Source: Clostridium sp. OM02-18AC
GTDB taxonomy: Bacteria; Bacillota; Clostridia; Lachnospirales; Lachnospiraceae
Direction of reading: 5' to 3'
DNA: 64,000 nt
Assembly: GCF_003481825.1 (NCBI RefSeq)
Contig: NZ_QULW01000007.1
Coordinates: forward strand, 88,536-152,535
Shown here: piece by piece, positions 39,916 through 48,893 of the stretch
How the letters are laid out: each line of letters opens with the position of its first letter
Numbering within the stretch: position 1 is the first letter of the stretch
Notes under the pieces: generated by a model
Seen by the model: only the letters and a program-made list of their open reading frames with translations
What the model was told of the DNA's origin: nothing
Database searches by the model: none
Program-made: the position numbers and the translations under genes

Positions 39916-42123
39916 ATGGAGAATCAGAACAATCAGAATGACAAACCGGCAGACAGCTATTCCCAGGCGCCACAGCAGGAAGAAAAGTCTGTCCTGGCGG
40001 AACTGGCTGAGTTTGTTTCCAGAAAAAAAGAAGCAGCGGCACAGAACGTAAAAAGCGCGCCGGTGCAGGAAACAAAACAGGATGCAGGGCAGGCAGCGGA
40101 GACAAAGAAGTCAGACGATCCGGCGCAGAATGCAAACGGAAAAGAAGAGGGAAAATCCGAAGCGGTACAGGATGAAAATGGTTCCGAGCGACAGGAACGT
40201 CCGGTAAGAAATAACCGTGGCAGAGGACCGAGAAGACCAAGAAACACGGAAGCTAAGGCTCCGAAAAAGGAAGAAGGGGCAGAAGGTTTCGAAGAAGGCA
40301 GACAGCAGGAAGAAAGAAAACCGCGTACTGCAAGAGGAACGCGCGGCGCGGCTGCACGGGCAGAAAGACCGGCGAGAACAGAAAGAAATGCAAGAGCAGA
40401 GCGTCCGGCAAAAAGTGAAAAGCCGGTAAGAGCGCCAAAAGCAAAGAATGTTCTGGCAGATACCACCTCCAAGCCAAAGGTACGCATCATCCCGCTTGGC
40501 GGTCTGGAGCAGATCGGTATGAACATTACTGCATTCGAGTACGAAGACACCATCGTGGTTGTCGACTGCGGTCTTGCTTTCCCGACCGATGACATGCTGG
40601 GAATCGACCTGGTTATCCCGGATGTGACGTATCTGGAGCGCAACATTGATAAAGTCAAAGGTTTCGTGATCACCCACGGACATGAGGACCATATCGGTGC
40701 ACTTCCGTATATCTTACAGAAGATCAATGTTCCGGTATACGGTACCAAGCTGACCATTGCACTGATCGAGAACAAGTTAAAAGAACACAACCTGATGAAG
40801 AGTACCAAGCGCAAAGTGGTAAAACATGGCCAGTCTGTAAACTTAGGCTGCTTCCGCGTGGAGTTCATTAAGACGAACCACAGTATCGCAGATTCCGCAG
40901 CACTTGCACTGTTTACCCCGGCAGGCATCATCGTGCACACCGGAGACTTCAAGGTCGATTACACTCCGGTGTTTGGTGATGCATTTGACCTGGCACGTTT
41001 TGCAGAGTTGGGAAGAAAAGGCGTGCTGGCACTCTTAAGCGACAGCACGAACGCGATCCGCAAGGGCTTTACGGCTTCCGAGCGTACCGTAGGCAAGACC
41101 TTTGATGCAATCTTCGCAGAGCATAAGAACAACCGTATCATCGTGGCAACTTTTGCATCCAACGTAGACCGTGTGCAGCAGATCATCTTTACTGCAGAAA
41201 AATACGGACGTAAGGTCGTCGTAGAGGGCCGGAGCATGGTCAATGTCATTGGCACGGCGAATGAGCTGGGCTATATCAACATTTCCGATGGCACCCTCAT
41301 CGAGATCGACCAGTTAAAGAATTATCCGGACGAGCAGACGGTTCTGATCACCACCGGAAGCCAGGGTGAGTCCATGGCGGCTCTGTCCCGTATGGCATCT
41401 GGTCTGCACCGCAAGGTATCCATTAAGCCAAACGATGTCGTGATCATGAGCTCTACCCCGATCCCAGGCAACGAAAAACAGGTAGCGAAAGTCATCAACG
41501 AGCTGGCTATGCGCGGTGTTGAGGTTATCACCGAAGATACCCACGTATCCGGTCATGCATGCCAGGAGGAAATCAAGCTCATTTACTCCCTGCTGCATCC
41601 GAAGTATGCACTTCCGGTACATGGCGAGTACCGTCATTTGATGGCGAACCAGTCCATCGCAACAGCCGTGGGTGTGCCGAAAGAAAATGTCCTGATCATG
41701 TCTTCTGGCGATGTTGTGGAGATCTGCGAGGATTCCTGCAAGGTGGTAGACCATGTTCAGCACGGCGGTATCCTGGTAGATGGTCTTGGCGTCGGCGATG
41801 TAGGAAACATTGTCCTGCGTGACCGTCAGAACCTGGCACAGAACGGTATCATCATCGTAGTTCTGACCCTGGAGCGTTACAGCAACCAGCTTCTGGCCGG
41901 ACCGGATATCGTATCCCGCGGATTTGTTTATGTGAGAGAGTCTGAGGATCTCATGGATGAGGCAAAACGTGTGGTAGATGACGCGGTAGCCGACTGCCTG
42001 AGCCGTCATGTGACAGACTGGGGCAAGTTAAAGAACATGATCCGTGACAGCTTAAGTGACTTTATGTGGAAACGTATGAAGCGGAATCCGATGATTCTGC
42101 CGATCATTATGGAGGTTGAGTAG
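39916..42123 (+). CDS. rnj: Ribonuclease J with a long basic/disordered N-terminal extension
   Basis: 735 aa against ~555 for B. subtilis RNase J1. Residues 1-187 are low complexity: first Gln/Glu/Lys-rich, then Arg/Gly/Pro-rich (NNRGRGPRRPRNTEA, GTRGAAARAERPART). From residue 188 the canonical enzyme: VRIIPLGGLEQIGMNITAFE, the metal site HGHEDHIGALPY, the beta-CASP domain (HTGDFKVDYTP, VEGRSMVNVIGTA, TGSQGESMAALSRMA, HVSGHACQEE) and the C-terminal RNMILPIIMEVE-like end. It is a 5'-3' exo- and endonuclease central to mRNA decay. GGAGGAAAATAGAAAGC precedes ATG. The extension resembles RNA-binding tails and may guide RNA or condensate interactions. Confidence 0.95.
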   Translation: MENQNNQNDKPADSYSQAPQQEEKSVLAELAEFVSRKKEAAAQNVKSAPVQETKQDAGQAAETKKSDDPAQNANGKEEGKSEAVQDENGSERQERPVRNNRGRGPRRPRNTEAKAPKKEEGAEGFEEGRQQEERKPRTARGTRGAAARAERPARTERNARAERPAKSEKPVRAPKAKNVLADTTSKPKVRIIPLGGLEQIGMNITAFEYEDTIVVVDCGLAFPTDDMLGIDLVIPDVTYLERNIDKVKGFVITHGHEDHIGALPYILQKINVPVYGTKLTIALIENKLKEHNLMKSTKRKVVKHGQSVNLGCFRVEFIKTNHSIADSAALALFTPAGIIVHTGDFKVDYTPVFGDAFDLARFAELGRKGVLALLSDSTNAIRKGFTASERTVGKTFDAIFAEHKNNRIIVATFASNVDRVQQIIFTAEKYGRKVVVEGRSMVNVIGTANELGYINISDGTLIEIDQLKNYPDEQTVLITTGSQGESMAALSRMASGLHRKVSIKPNDVVIMSSTPIPGNEKQVAKVINELAMRGVEVITEDTHVSGHACQEEIKLIYSLLHPKYALPVHGEYRHLMANQSIATAVGVPKENVLIMSSGDVVEICEDSCKVVDHVQHGGILVDGLGVGDVGNIVLRDRQNLAQNGIIIVVLTLERYSNQLLAGPDIVSRGFVYVRESEDLMDEAKRVVDDAVADCLSRHVTDWGKLKNMIRDSLSDFMWKRMKRNPMILPIIMEVE

Positions 42124-42130
42124 GCTAGAT

Positions 42131-42529
42131 ATGAGCCATATCACCAAGGATATCAACAAAGTGACCGGAGCGGTCATTGGAATATCGGGAAAGCTGATCC
42201 TGTATGCCCTTGTGATCCTTCTGCTTGCAGAGGGCATCACAAGAGGTTATGCATTTGGCCATTCCCTGTTTTATGAAAGTTCCGTGGAGCAGGCGCCGGG
42301 GCGGGATATTACCGTTACGGTCCCGCAGGGGCAGAAAGATGCTGACACCATCCATGAACTGAAAATAGACGGACTCATTGACAACGAGCTTGCCATGCGG
42401 GTCCAGATGAAGTTTTACGATTACGAGATTCATCCGGGAACCTATACGCTGAACACTTCCATGTCATCCAAAAAGATGCTTCAGATCCTGAATGAAAAGG
42501 TGGAAGAAGGGGAGGATACGGCGTCATGA
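42131..42529 (+). CDS. Short MltG/YceG-like membrane protein without the catalytic domain
   Basis: 132 aa. One membrane helix (ISGKLILYALVILLLAEGI, residues ~16-35) followed by a LysM-like region (TVPQGQKDADTIHELKIDGLIDN, YDYEIHPGTYTLNTSMSSKKMLQIL) that matches the N-terminal domain of the endolytic transglycosylase MltG. The catalytic Glu domain is missing. The position after ruvX/RNase J and before trmR is where clostridial genomes often hold an MltG-like gene, so this may be a conserved short form. The next gene overlaps its stop by four bases. Confidence 0.75.
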   Translation: MSHITKDINKVTGAVIGISGKLILYALVILLLAEGITRGYAFGHSLFYESSVEQAPGRDITVTVPQGQKDADTIHELKIDGLIDNELAMRVQMKFYDYEIHPGTYTLNTSMSSKKMLQILNEKVEEGEDTAS

Positions 42530-43173
42530 TGGACCAGGATAGGATCACACAGTATATTCATTCCCTGGACCAGGGACACGGCGCCTTCTGTGACCAGATC
42601 GCAAAGACAGCGAGAGCGGGGCGCGTGCCGATCATCCGGAAGGAAACGGCGGTTTTTCTGCAGACTATGGTAGCCTCCAAACAGCCAAAGCATATTTTGG
42701 AGGTTGGAACTGCAGTCGGTTATTCCGCTCTTTTGATGGCACAGGTCATGCCGGAAAATACGGATATCATCACGATTGAAAAATACGAACCGCGCATTCC
42801 CGTGGCACGGGAGAATTTTGAAAAAGCAGGAATGTCTGACCGGATCACCCTTTTAGAGGGCGATGCAGGAGCCATTTTAAAAGTACTGGACGGACCATTC
42901 GACTTTATCTTCATGGATGCGGCCAAGGGACAATATATCCACTGGCTGCCGGACATTGTCCGTCTGTTATCCGCAGGTGGCGTACTTTTTTCCGACAATG
43001 TGCTGCAGGACGGCGATATCATAGAATCCCGGTTCGCGGTCGAGCGCCGCAACCGCACGATTCATGCGCGCATGCGGGAATATCTGTATACACTGACGCA
43101 CATGCCGGAGTTTCAGACCAGCGTGATCCCGATTGGGGATGGCGTTGCGTTAAGCGTAAAAATCAGTGGATAA
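42526..43173 (+). CDS. trmR: SAM-dependent O-methyltransferase, probable tRNA 5-hydroxyuridine methyltransferase
   Basis: 215 aa. Class I methyltransferase with ILEVGTAVGYSALLMAQVMP (SAM site), DIITIEKYEPR, FDFIFMDAAKGQYIHWLP and VLFSDNVLQDG, as in YrrM/TrmR of B. subtilis, which methylates ho5U34 to mo5U34 in tRNA anticodons. The next gene, a U32 protein, is the TrhP-type ho5U34 synthase, so consecutive steps are side by side as in Bacillus yrrMNO. ATG overlaps the preceding stop. Confidence 0.85.
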   Translation: MMDQDRITQYIHSLDQGHGAFCDQIAKTARAGRVPIIRKETAVFLQTMVASKQPKHILEVGTAVGYSALLMAQVMPENTDIITIEKYEPRIPVARENFEKAGMSDRITLLEGDAGAILKVLDGPFDFIFMDAAKGQYIHWLPDIVRLLSAGGVLFSDNVLQDGDIIESRFAVERRNRTIHARMREYLYTLTHMPEFQTSVIPIGDGVALSVKISG

Positions 43174-43230
43174 ACGTTGTCTGCAAGACAAAAATTGTGG
43201 ATAACATGGCAACAGAAATCTTGCAGCTGC

Positions 43231-43264
43231 AAAGACTGACAGGAATAAAAGACTGACAGGAATA
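43231..43264 (+). repeat. Perfect tandem duplication of 17 bases
   Basis: AAAGACTGACAGGAATA occurs twice without spacing in the 141-base gap between trmR and the U32 gene. It is probably replication slippage. Confidence 0.9.
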
Positions 43265-43314
43265 TACGCAGCAGCTGCAGGATCGTAGCATAGAATGAAT
43301 AACAGGAAAAAATT

Positions 43315-44544
43315 ATGAGAAAAACAGAATTACTGATACCGGCAGGCAGCCTGGATGTCTTAAAAACAGCAGTCATCTACGGTGCAGATGCCGTATATCT
43401 GGGAGGAGAGGCGTTCGGCCTCAGAGCCAAGGCAAAGAATTTTACCAATGAAGAAATCAAAGAAGGCATCGCGTTTGCACATGAGCGCGGGGTAAAGGTT
43501 TATATCACAGCCAATATCCTGGCGCACAACGACGATCTGGCCGGTGTGGAGCAGTACTTTGAGGAGTTAAAGGAAATCCGTCCGGATGCCCTCATCATTT
43601 CCGATCCGGGTGTATTTGCCATTGCAAAGCGCGTACTTCCAGACATGGAACTGCATGTCAGCACACAGGCAAACAACACCAACTACGGAACTTATCTCTT
43701 CTGGCATCAGCTGGGAGCAAAGCGTGTGGTATCGGCCCGCGAGCTTTCCTTAGAGGAAATCAAAGAAATCCGTGCACACATTCCGGACGATATGGAGATC
43801 GAAAGCTTTATTCACGGAGCCATGTGCATCTCCTATTCCGGTCGGTGCCTGCTGAGCAACTTCCTGGTGGGAAGAGACGCAAACCAGGGTGCCTGCACGC
43901 ATCCATGCCGTTGGAAATATTCCGTTGTGGAAGAAACCAGACCGGGCGAGTATATGCCGGTTTACGAAAATGAGCGCGGCACCTACATCTTCAACTCCAA
44001 GGATCTGTGCATGATCGAGCACATTCCGGAGCTGATCGATGCCGGTATCGACAGCTTTAAGATCGAGGGCCGCATGAAGACAGCCCTGTATGTGGCAACC
44101 GTAGCCCGCACCTACCGCAAGGCGATCGATGATTACAAGAAGGATCCGGCCCTGTACCAGAAAAATATGGAATGGTACAAAGAAGAAATCGGCAAATGCA
44201 CTTACCGTGAATTTACTACCGGTTTTTACTTCGGAAAGCCGACGACCGACAGCCAGATTTACGACAGCAACACCTATGTGAAAAATTACACTTATCTCGG
44301 TACCGTAGAGGAAGTCCGGGAAGATGGATGCTGCCGCATTGAGCAGAAAAATAAGTTCACTGTAGGTGAGCAGATCGAGATCATGAAGCCGGACGGCCGC
44401 AATATCCTGGTGACCGTAAAAGCCATTACGGACGAGGAGGGAAATGCCATGGAGAGCGCACCGCATCCAAAGCAGATTTTATGGGTAGACCTTGGATATG
44501 AGGTCAGCCCTTATGATATTTTAAGAAGAAGTGAAATGGAATAA
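43315..44544 (+). CDS. trhP: Peptidase U32-family protein, probable tRNA ho5U34 synthase
   Basis: 409 aa. Seen: ELLIPAGSLDVLKTAVIYGADAVYLGG at the N-terminus, HVSTQANNTNY, the signature ESFIHGAMCISYSGRCLLSN with the family cysteines, GACTHPCRWKY, NSKDLCMIEHIPEL and FKIEGRMKTALYVATV. The family was once called collagenase; RlhA/TrhP members hydroxylate RNA bases using prephenate and Fe-S. Adjacency to trmR supports tRNA wobble uridine hydroxylation. B. subtilis has two such genes; only one is here. Confidence 0.88.
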   Translation: MRKTELLIPAGSLDVLKTAVIYGADAVYLGGEAFGLRAKAKNFTNEEIKEGIAFAHERGVKVYITANILAHNDDLAGVEQYFEELKEIRPDALIISDPGVFAIAKRVLPDMELHVSTQANNTNYGTYLFWHQLGAKRVVSARELSLEEIKEIRAHIPDDMEIESFIHGAMCISYSGRCLLSNFLVGRDANQGACTHPCRWKYSVVEETRPGEYMPVYENERGTYIFNSKDLCMIEHIPELIDAGIDSFKIEGRMKTALYVATVARTYRKAIDDYKKDPALYQKNMEWYKEEIGKCTYREFTTGFYFGKPTTDSQIYDSNTYVKNYTYLGTVEEVREDGCCRIEQKNKFTVGEQIEIMKPDGRNILVTVKAITDEEGNAMESAPHPKQILWVDLGYEVSPYDILRRSEME

Positions 44545-44564
44545 CGATTTATTTAACTTTAACG

Positions 44565-44602
44565 GGGTCGTGTGACTTGCCTTTCGGCAACTCACGCGAC
44601 CC
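44565..44602 (+). terminator. Terminator downstream of the U32 gene
   Basis: Stem GGGTCG-GTGA-TTGCC/GGCAA-TCAC-CGACCC with a TTTC loop; the T-run after it is weak (TTATC). Confidence 0.65.
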
Positions 44603-44642
44603 TTATCATGTATTTCATGTTATTTGTGGATATGCGTTTCTG

Positions 44643-44671
44643 TGGACTTTTGCCCGGAAATCTTCTATAAT
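44643..44671 (+). promoter_or_regulatory. Promoter of the B12 gene cluster
   Basis: TGGACT, 17-bp spacer, TATAAT. The leader to cobJ is only ~60 nt and holds one short perfect hairpin (TCGCACG/CGTGCGA, 44685-44704); it is too short for a cobalamin riboswitch. Confidence 0.55.
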
Positions 44672-44734
44672 ATTCCCCATGAAATCGCACGCAGAAACGT
44701 GCGAATGCATGACAGGAAAGATGAGGAAAAATCA

Positions 44735-45469
44735 GTGAAGAATCTTGTGTATGTGGTCGGCATGGGACCGGGAAATTTTGACCAGATGACGTTTGAGGCG
44801 CGAAAGGCGTTGGAGCAGAGTGATGTGATCGTGGGGTATACGGTGTATGTGGATCTTCTGAGGGAGTATTTTCCAGAAAAGCAGTTTTTGACAACGCCGA
44901 TGCGGAAAGAAGTTGAGCGCTGCCGCATGGCATTTGAAGAAGCTAGGAAAGGACAGTGTGTTGCCATGGTCTGCAGCGGGGATGCAGGAGTGTATGGTAT
45001 GTCTGGGCTGATCCTGGAACTGCAGGAGAAATACCCAGAATGTCAGGTGGAGGTGATCAGTGGTGTGACAGCAGCATTGGCAGGAGGTGCAGTGCTTGGA
45101 GCTCCGCTGATGCATGATTTTGCAGTGATCAGCTTAAGCGACCTTTTGACACCATGGGAGAAAATTGAAAGACGGCTCCGCTGTGCAGCGGAAGCAGACT
45201 TTTCCATCTGCATTTACAATCCGTCCAGCAAGAAACGGGCGGATTATTTAAAACGTGCCTGCGAGATTATTCTGGAGCAGACAAAGGAAGACCGGGTTTG
45301 TGGTATTGTGAGCAATATTGGCAGGGAAGGGCAGAGTGCCCGTGTGCTGCTTTTAAGTGAATTAAAAGATACACAGGTGGATATGTTTACCACAGTGTTT
45401 ATCGGAAATTCCCAGACGAGAAAGATTGGGGAGCGGATGGTGACACCAAGAGGGTACCGCATCGGATAA
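44735..45469 (+). CDS. cobJ: Precorrin-3B/cobalt-factor III C17-methyltransferase, GTG start
   Basis: 244 aa (also called CbiH). Tetrapyrrole methylase fold: NLVYVVGMGPGNFDQMT at the start, GDAGVYGMSGL, EVISGVTAALAGGAVLGAPL, SLSDLLTPW, CIYNPSSKKR. It contracts the corrin ring by methylating C17. The GTG at 44735 follows GAGGAAA and places the conserved VGMGPG at the normal position; earlier ATGs add unrelated residues. First gene of a five-gene B12 operon. Confidence 0.93.
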   Translation: MKNLVYVVGMGPGNFDQMTFEARKALEQSDVIVGYTVYVDLLREYFPEKQFLTTPMRKEVERCRMAFEEARKGQCVAMVCSGDAGVYGMSGLILELQEKYPECQVEVISGVTAALAGGAVLGAPLMHDFAVISLSDLLTPWEKIERRLRCAAEADFSICIYNPSSKKRADYLKRACEIILEQTKEDRVCGIVSNIGREGQSARVLLLSELKDTQVDMFTTVFIGNSQTRKIGERMVTPRGYRIG

Positions 45470-45488
45470 AAAGAAAGTGAGATGTAAC

Positions 45489-46571
45489 ATGGAACAATAT
45501 CTGGAAAAGCAGCTTAGCTGCCTTTGCAAGAGCGTGCGCCCGGCAGATGCCCTTGCCGTGGAAGCAGCGAAGCGCCATTGGAACGGGATTGCGAAGCCAT
45601 TGTACGGACTTGGAAAATTTGAGGAGCTTCTGGTCAAGATCGCAGGAGTCCAGAAGACGGAAGATATCTGTCTGAATAAAAAAGCAGTCGTGGTATTCTG
45701 TGCCGACAATGGTGTGGTGGCAGAGGGGGTAACCCAGACAGACAGCAGTGTGACAGCGGTCGTGACCGAGAATTTTGCCCGGGGAATTGCCAGTGTCAAC
45801 CGCATGGCAGCGGTTGCCGGGGCAGATGTGATCCCGGTTGATATTGGCGTGCTGGGAGAAATCAAAGAGCCGGGGGTCCGAAATTGCCGTATTGCGAATG
45901 GCACGAAGAATATGAGAAAGGAACCGGCTATGAGTCATGAACAGGTTTTGGAAGCGATCCACACCGGGATTACGCTTGCGTCGGAGCTTAAGGATGCAGG
46001 CTATGATCTTCTGGCAGTCGGGGAGATGGGAATTGGCAATACGACGACCAGCAGTGCCGTGGCCAGTGTGCTTTTGCAGGCTCCGGTAGAGCTTGTGACC
46101 GGCCGTGGTGCCGGACTTTCCAATGCCGGACTGGAAAAGAAGATCGAGGTCATTAAAGAAGCCATTGCCCTGCATCAGCCGGACCCGGAAGATCCGCTGT
46201 CAGTTCTGGAGGCGGTAGGTGGTTTTGATATTGCCGGGATGTGTGGCCTGATGCTTGGAGGGGCGATTTACCGGATCCCGGTTGTGCTAGATGGGCTGAT
46301 CTCCCTGGTGGCAGCGCTTTTGGCGCAGAAGCTTTGTCCTCAGGTGACAGACTTTTTGCTTTCTTCCCATATGGGAAAGGAACCGGCCTGTGCCATGGCG
46401 ATGGAAAAACTGGGATTAGAGGCCAGTATTTATGGGAATCTGGCGCTGGGCGAAGGGACCGGAGCGGTTATGCTGTTTCCGCTTTTGGATATGGCAGAAG
46501 CTGTGTACCGGGAAAACAGTACATTTGAGGAGATTCATGTGGGGGCGTACCAGGAATTTAAGGAGGAGTAA
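45489..46571 (+). CDS. cobT: Nicotinate-nucleotide:dimethylbenzimidazole phosphoribosyltransferase
   Basis: 360 aa. Activates the lower-ligand base for cobalamin. Seen: LYGLGKFEELLVKIAG, VVVFCADNGVVAEGVTQT, GEMGIGNTTTSSAVAS, VTGRGAGL, and GALGEGTGA-like LALGEGTGAVMLFPLLD with the catalytic Glu near the C-terminus. Its place between cobJ and cobM, away from other late genes, is unusual. Start at 45489; 19 bases after cobJ. Confidence 0.96.
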   Translation: MEQYLEKQLSCLCKSVRPADALAVEAAKRHWNGIAKPLYGLGKFEELLVKIAGVQKTEDICLNKKAVVVFCADNGVVAEGVTQTDSSVTAVVTENFARGIASVNRMAAVAGADVIPVDIGVLGEIKEPGVRNCRIANGTKNMRKEPAMSHEQVLEAIHTGITLASELKDAGYDLLAVGEMGIGNTTTSSAVASVLLQAPVELVTGRGAGLSNAGLEKKIEVIKEAIALHQPDPEDPLSVLEAVGGFDIAGMCGLMLGGAIYRIPVVLDGLISLVAALLAQKLCPQVTDFLLSSHMGKEPACAMAMEKLGLEASIYGNLALGEGTGAVMLFPLLDMAEAVYRENSTFEEIHVGAYQEFKEE

Positions 46572-46575
46572 ACTT

Positions 46576-47328
46576 ATGATCTATTTTATCGGAGCCGGAC
46601 CGGGTGATCCGGAACTGATCACTGTAAAGGGGAAACGCCTGATCGATGAGGCAGATATCATCATTTACGCGGGTTCCCTGGTGAATCCCCAGGTGCTTTC
46701 CGGGGCAAAGGAAAGTGCAGAAATCTATAACAGTGCGACCATGCATCTGCAGGAAGTGCTGGAGGTGATGAAGCGCGGCGTGAAAGCAGGAAAAAAGGTG
46801 GTCCGTGTCCACACGGGTGACCCGTCCATTTATGGTGCACACCGGGAGCAGATGGTAGAACTGGATAAGCTTGGAATCCCGTATGAAATCGTACCGGGTG
46901 TCAGTTCCTTTTTGGCGGCAGCGGCCAGCTTAAAACGGGAGTACACGCTTCCGGGTGTGAGTCAGACCGTCATCCTGACCCGCATGGAAGGACGGACTGC
47001 AGTGCCAGAGCGGGAACAGATCGAGGCACTGGCAGCACATCAGACGACTATGGTTATTTTCTTAAGTGTCGGGGAGATCGTGGAACTGGGCAGACGGCTG
47101 CAGGCGGGCGGTTATCCGGCAGATACTCCGGCGGCTGTGGTGTATAAGGCTTCCTGGGAAGACCAGAAAATTGTGACAGGAACGCTTGCAGATATTGCGG
47201 ATAAAGTAAAAGAAGCAGGCATCCGCAAGACAGCACTTGTCACGGTGGGTCATTTCCTTGGAGATACGTTTGAACTTTCCAAGCTTTATGACGCACATTT
47301 TACAACGGAATTCCGTCAGGGGGTTTAG
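46576..47328 (+). CDS. cobM: Precorrin-4/cobalt-precorrin-4 C11-methyltransferase
   Basis: 250 aa (CbiF). IYFIGAGPGDPELITVKGKRL, YAGSLVNPQVL, VHTGDPSIYGAHREQM, EIVPGVSSFLAAAASL and LTRMEGRT are standard for the C11 methylase. GGAGGAG precedes ATG, four bases after cobT. Two bases separate it from cobQ. Confidence 0.95.
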   Translation: MIYFIGAGPGDPELITVKGKRLIDEADIIIYAGSLVNPQVLSGAKESAEIYNSATMHLQEVLEVMKRGVKAGKKVVRVHTGDPSIYGAHREQMVELDKLGIPYEIVPGVSSFLAAAASLKREYTLPGVSQTVILTRMEGRTAVPEREQIEALAAHQTTMVIFLSVGEIVELGRRLQAGGYPADTPAAVVYKASWEDQKIVTGTLADIADKVKEAGIRKTALVTVGHFLGDTFELSKLYDAHFTTEFRQGV

Positions 47329-47330
47329 GA

Positions 47331-48893
47331 ATGGCAAAGAAAATCATGATTCAGGGAACCATGTCCAATTCAGGAAAAAGCTTTCTGGCGGCGGCGTTGT
47401 GCCGGATTTTGAAACAGGACGGACTTTCCGTGGCTCCGTTTAAATCCCAGAATATGGCGTTGAATTCTTATATCACGAAAGACGGGCTGGAGATCGGACG
47501 GGCACAGGCGATGCAGGCTGAGGCAGCAGGCATTGCTCCTACGGTGGATATGAACCCGATCCTGTTAAAGCCGACCAGCCAGATGGGAAGCCAGGTGATC
47601 GTAAACGGGAGAGTGTTCGGCAATTTAAGAGCTATGGATTATTACCGGAGAAAAACCGAGTTCATCCCGGCTGTGAGGGAGGCATTTGAGCGTCTGGAAA
47701 GCCAGTACGATGCCATTGTCTTAGAAGGCGCCGGAAGTCCGGCAGAGATCAACCTGCGGGACAATGATATCGTGAATATGGGAATGGCGAAGATCGCCAA
47801 TGCGCCGGTGCTTCTGGTCGGGGATATTGACCGAGGCGGCGTGTTTGCCTCGCTTTATGGAACGGTAAGTCTTCTGGAGCCGGAGGAGCGGGCGCGTATC
47901 AAAGGTCTGGTGATCAATAAATTCCGGGGCGATGTGAAGATTCTGGAGCCGGGACTTCGCATGATCGAGGAAAAACTTCACATTCCGGTCGTTGGCGTGA
48001 TCCCGATGGAACAGATTGACTTGGATGATGAGGACAGCCTGTCGGACCGTCTGGTGCGGACCGAGGTGCAGGAGGGACTCGATGTGGCAGTGATCCATCT
48101 GCCGCACATCTCCAACTTTACGGATTTTAATGCGCTGGAGCATTACGAAGGCGTTTCCCTGCGGTATGTGGACCGGACGGCGCATCTGGGACATCCGGAT
48201 CTGATCCTTTTGCCTGGAACCAAAAATACGATGGCAGATTTAAAATGGCTGCGGGAGAGCGGTCTGGAAGCATTGATCCAGAGACTGGTGAAAGAGGAGC
48301 AGGTGCCGCTGATCGGAATCTGCGGCGGCTATCAGATGTTAGGGGAGCGGCTTTCTGACCCGGAGGGTGTGGAAGGCGAGCCGGGAAGCTCTATGCGCGG
48401 CATGGAACTTCTGGCTGCGGAAACCATTTTTGCAGCGGAAAAGACCAGGACACAGACCGAAGGAACGCTGCAGGAACTGCCGGGAATTTATGCAGCATGT
48501 GCGGGACAGACCGTGAAAGGATATGAGATCCACATGGGGGAGACATTCCGGACAGAAATAGAAGCTGGAAATAGTGACATTTCTCATGAAAAGGGTGAAA
48601 TAGCCCCGGCAGTCCGTCTTGCAGACGGCCGCATGGACGGATTCGTGCGGGCAGACGGCCTGGTGTTCGGAAGTTATCTGCACGGCATCTTCGACAATCT
48701 GGAGTTTACCGGAGCCATTTTAAACCAGCTTGCAGAAAAAAAAGGCATCAGCCTGACTGCAACGGCAAAAAGCATGGAAGAATATAAGGAAAGCCAGTAC
48801 GATAAGCTGGCAGATCTGGTACGGAGGTCTCTGGATATGGAGGCGGTATACCGTATTATGGAGGAATATGAATCAGAAAGGACAAGATTATGA
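47331..48893 (+). CDS. cobQ: Adenosylcobyric acid synthase (cobyric acid amidase)
   Basis: 520 aa (CbiP). ATP/glutamine-dependent amidation of four corrin side chains. P-loop IQGTMSNSGKSFLAAALC, APFKSQNMALNSYIT, VLEGAGSPAEINL, GDIDRGGVFASLYGT, then the glutaminase domain with Cys in IGICGGYQMLG and the final GSYLHGIFDN. It has a slightly longer glutaminase loop (residues ~350-420). The start ATG at 47331 comes two bases after cobM; the end overlaps cbiC by four bases. Confidence 0.96.
   Translation: MAKKIMIQGTMSNSGKSFLAAALCRILKQDGLSVAPFKSQNMALNSYITKDGLEIGRAQAMQAEAAGIAPTVDMNPILLKPTSQMGSQVIVNGRVFGNLRAMDYYRRKTEFIPAVREAFERLESQYDAIVLEGAGSPAEINLRDNDIVNMGMAKIANAPVLLVGDIDRGGVFASLYGTVSLLEPEERARIKGLVINKFRGDVKILEPGLRMIEEKLHIPVVGVIPMEQIDLDDEDSLSDRLVRTEVQEGLDVAVIHLPHISNFTDFNALEHYEGVSLRYVDRTAHLGHPDLILLPGTKNTMADLKWLRESGLEALIQRLVKEEQVPLIGICGGYQMLGERLSDPEGVEGEPGSSMRGMELLAAETIFAAEKTRTQTEGTLQELPGIYAACAGQTVKGYEIHMGETFRTEIEAGNSDISHEKGEIAPAVRLADGRMDGFVRADGLVFGSYLHGIFDNLEFTGAILNQLAEKKGISLTATAKSMEEYKESQYDKLADLVRRSLDMEAVYRIMEEYESERTRL

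Noticed and set aside
44545..44734. Possible cobalamin riboswitch before the B12 genes
   Set aside because: The region after the promoter is ~60 nt and has no B12-box or kissing-loop sequence; it holds a terminator, a promoter and one short hairpin.
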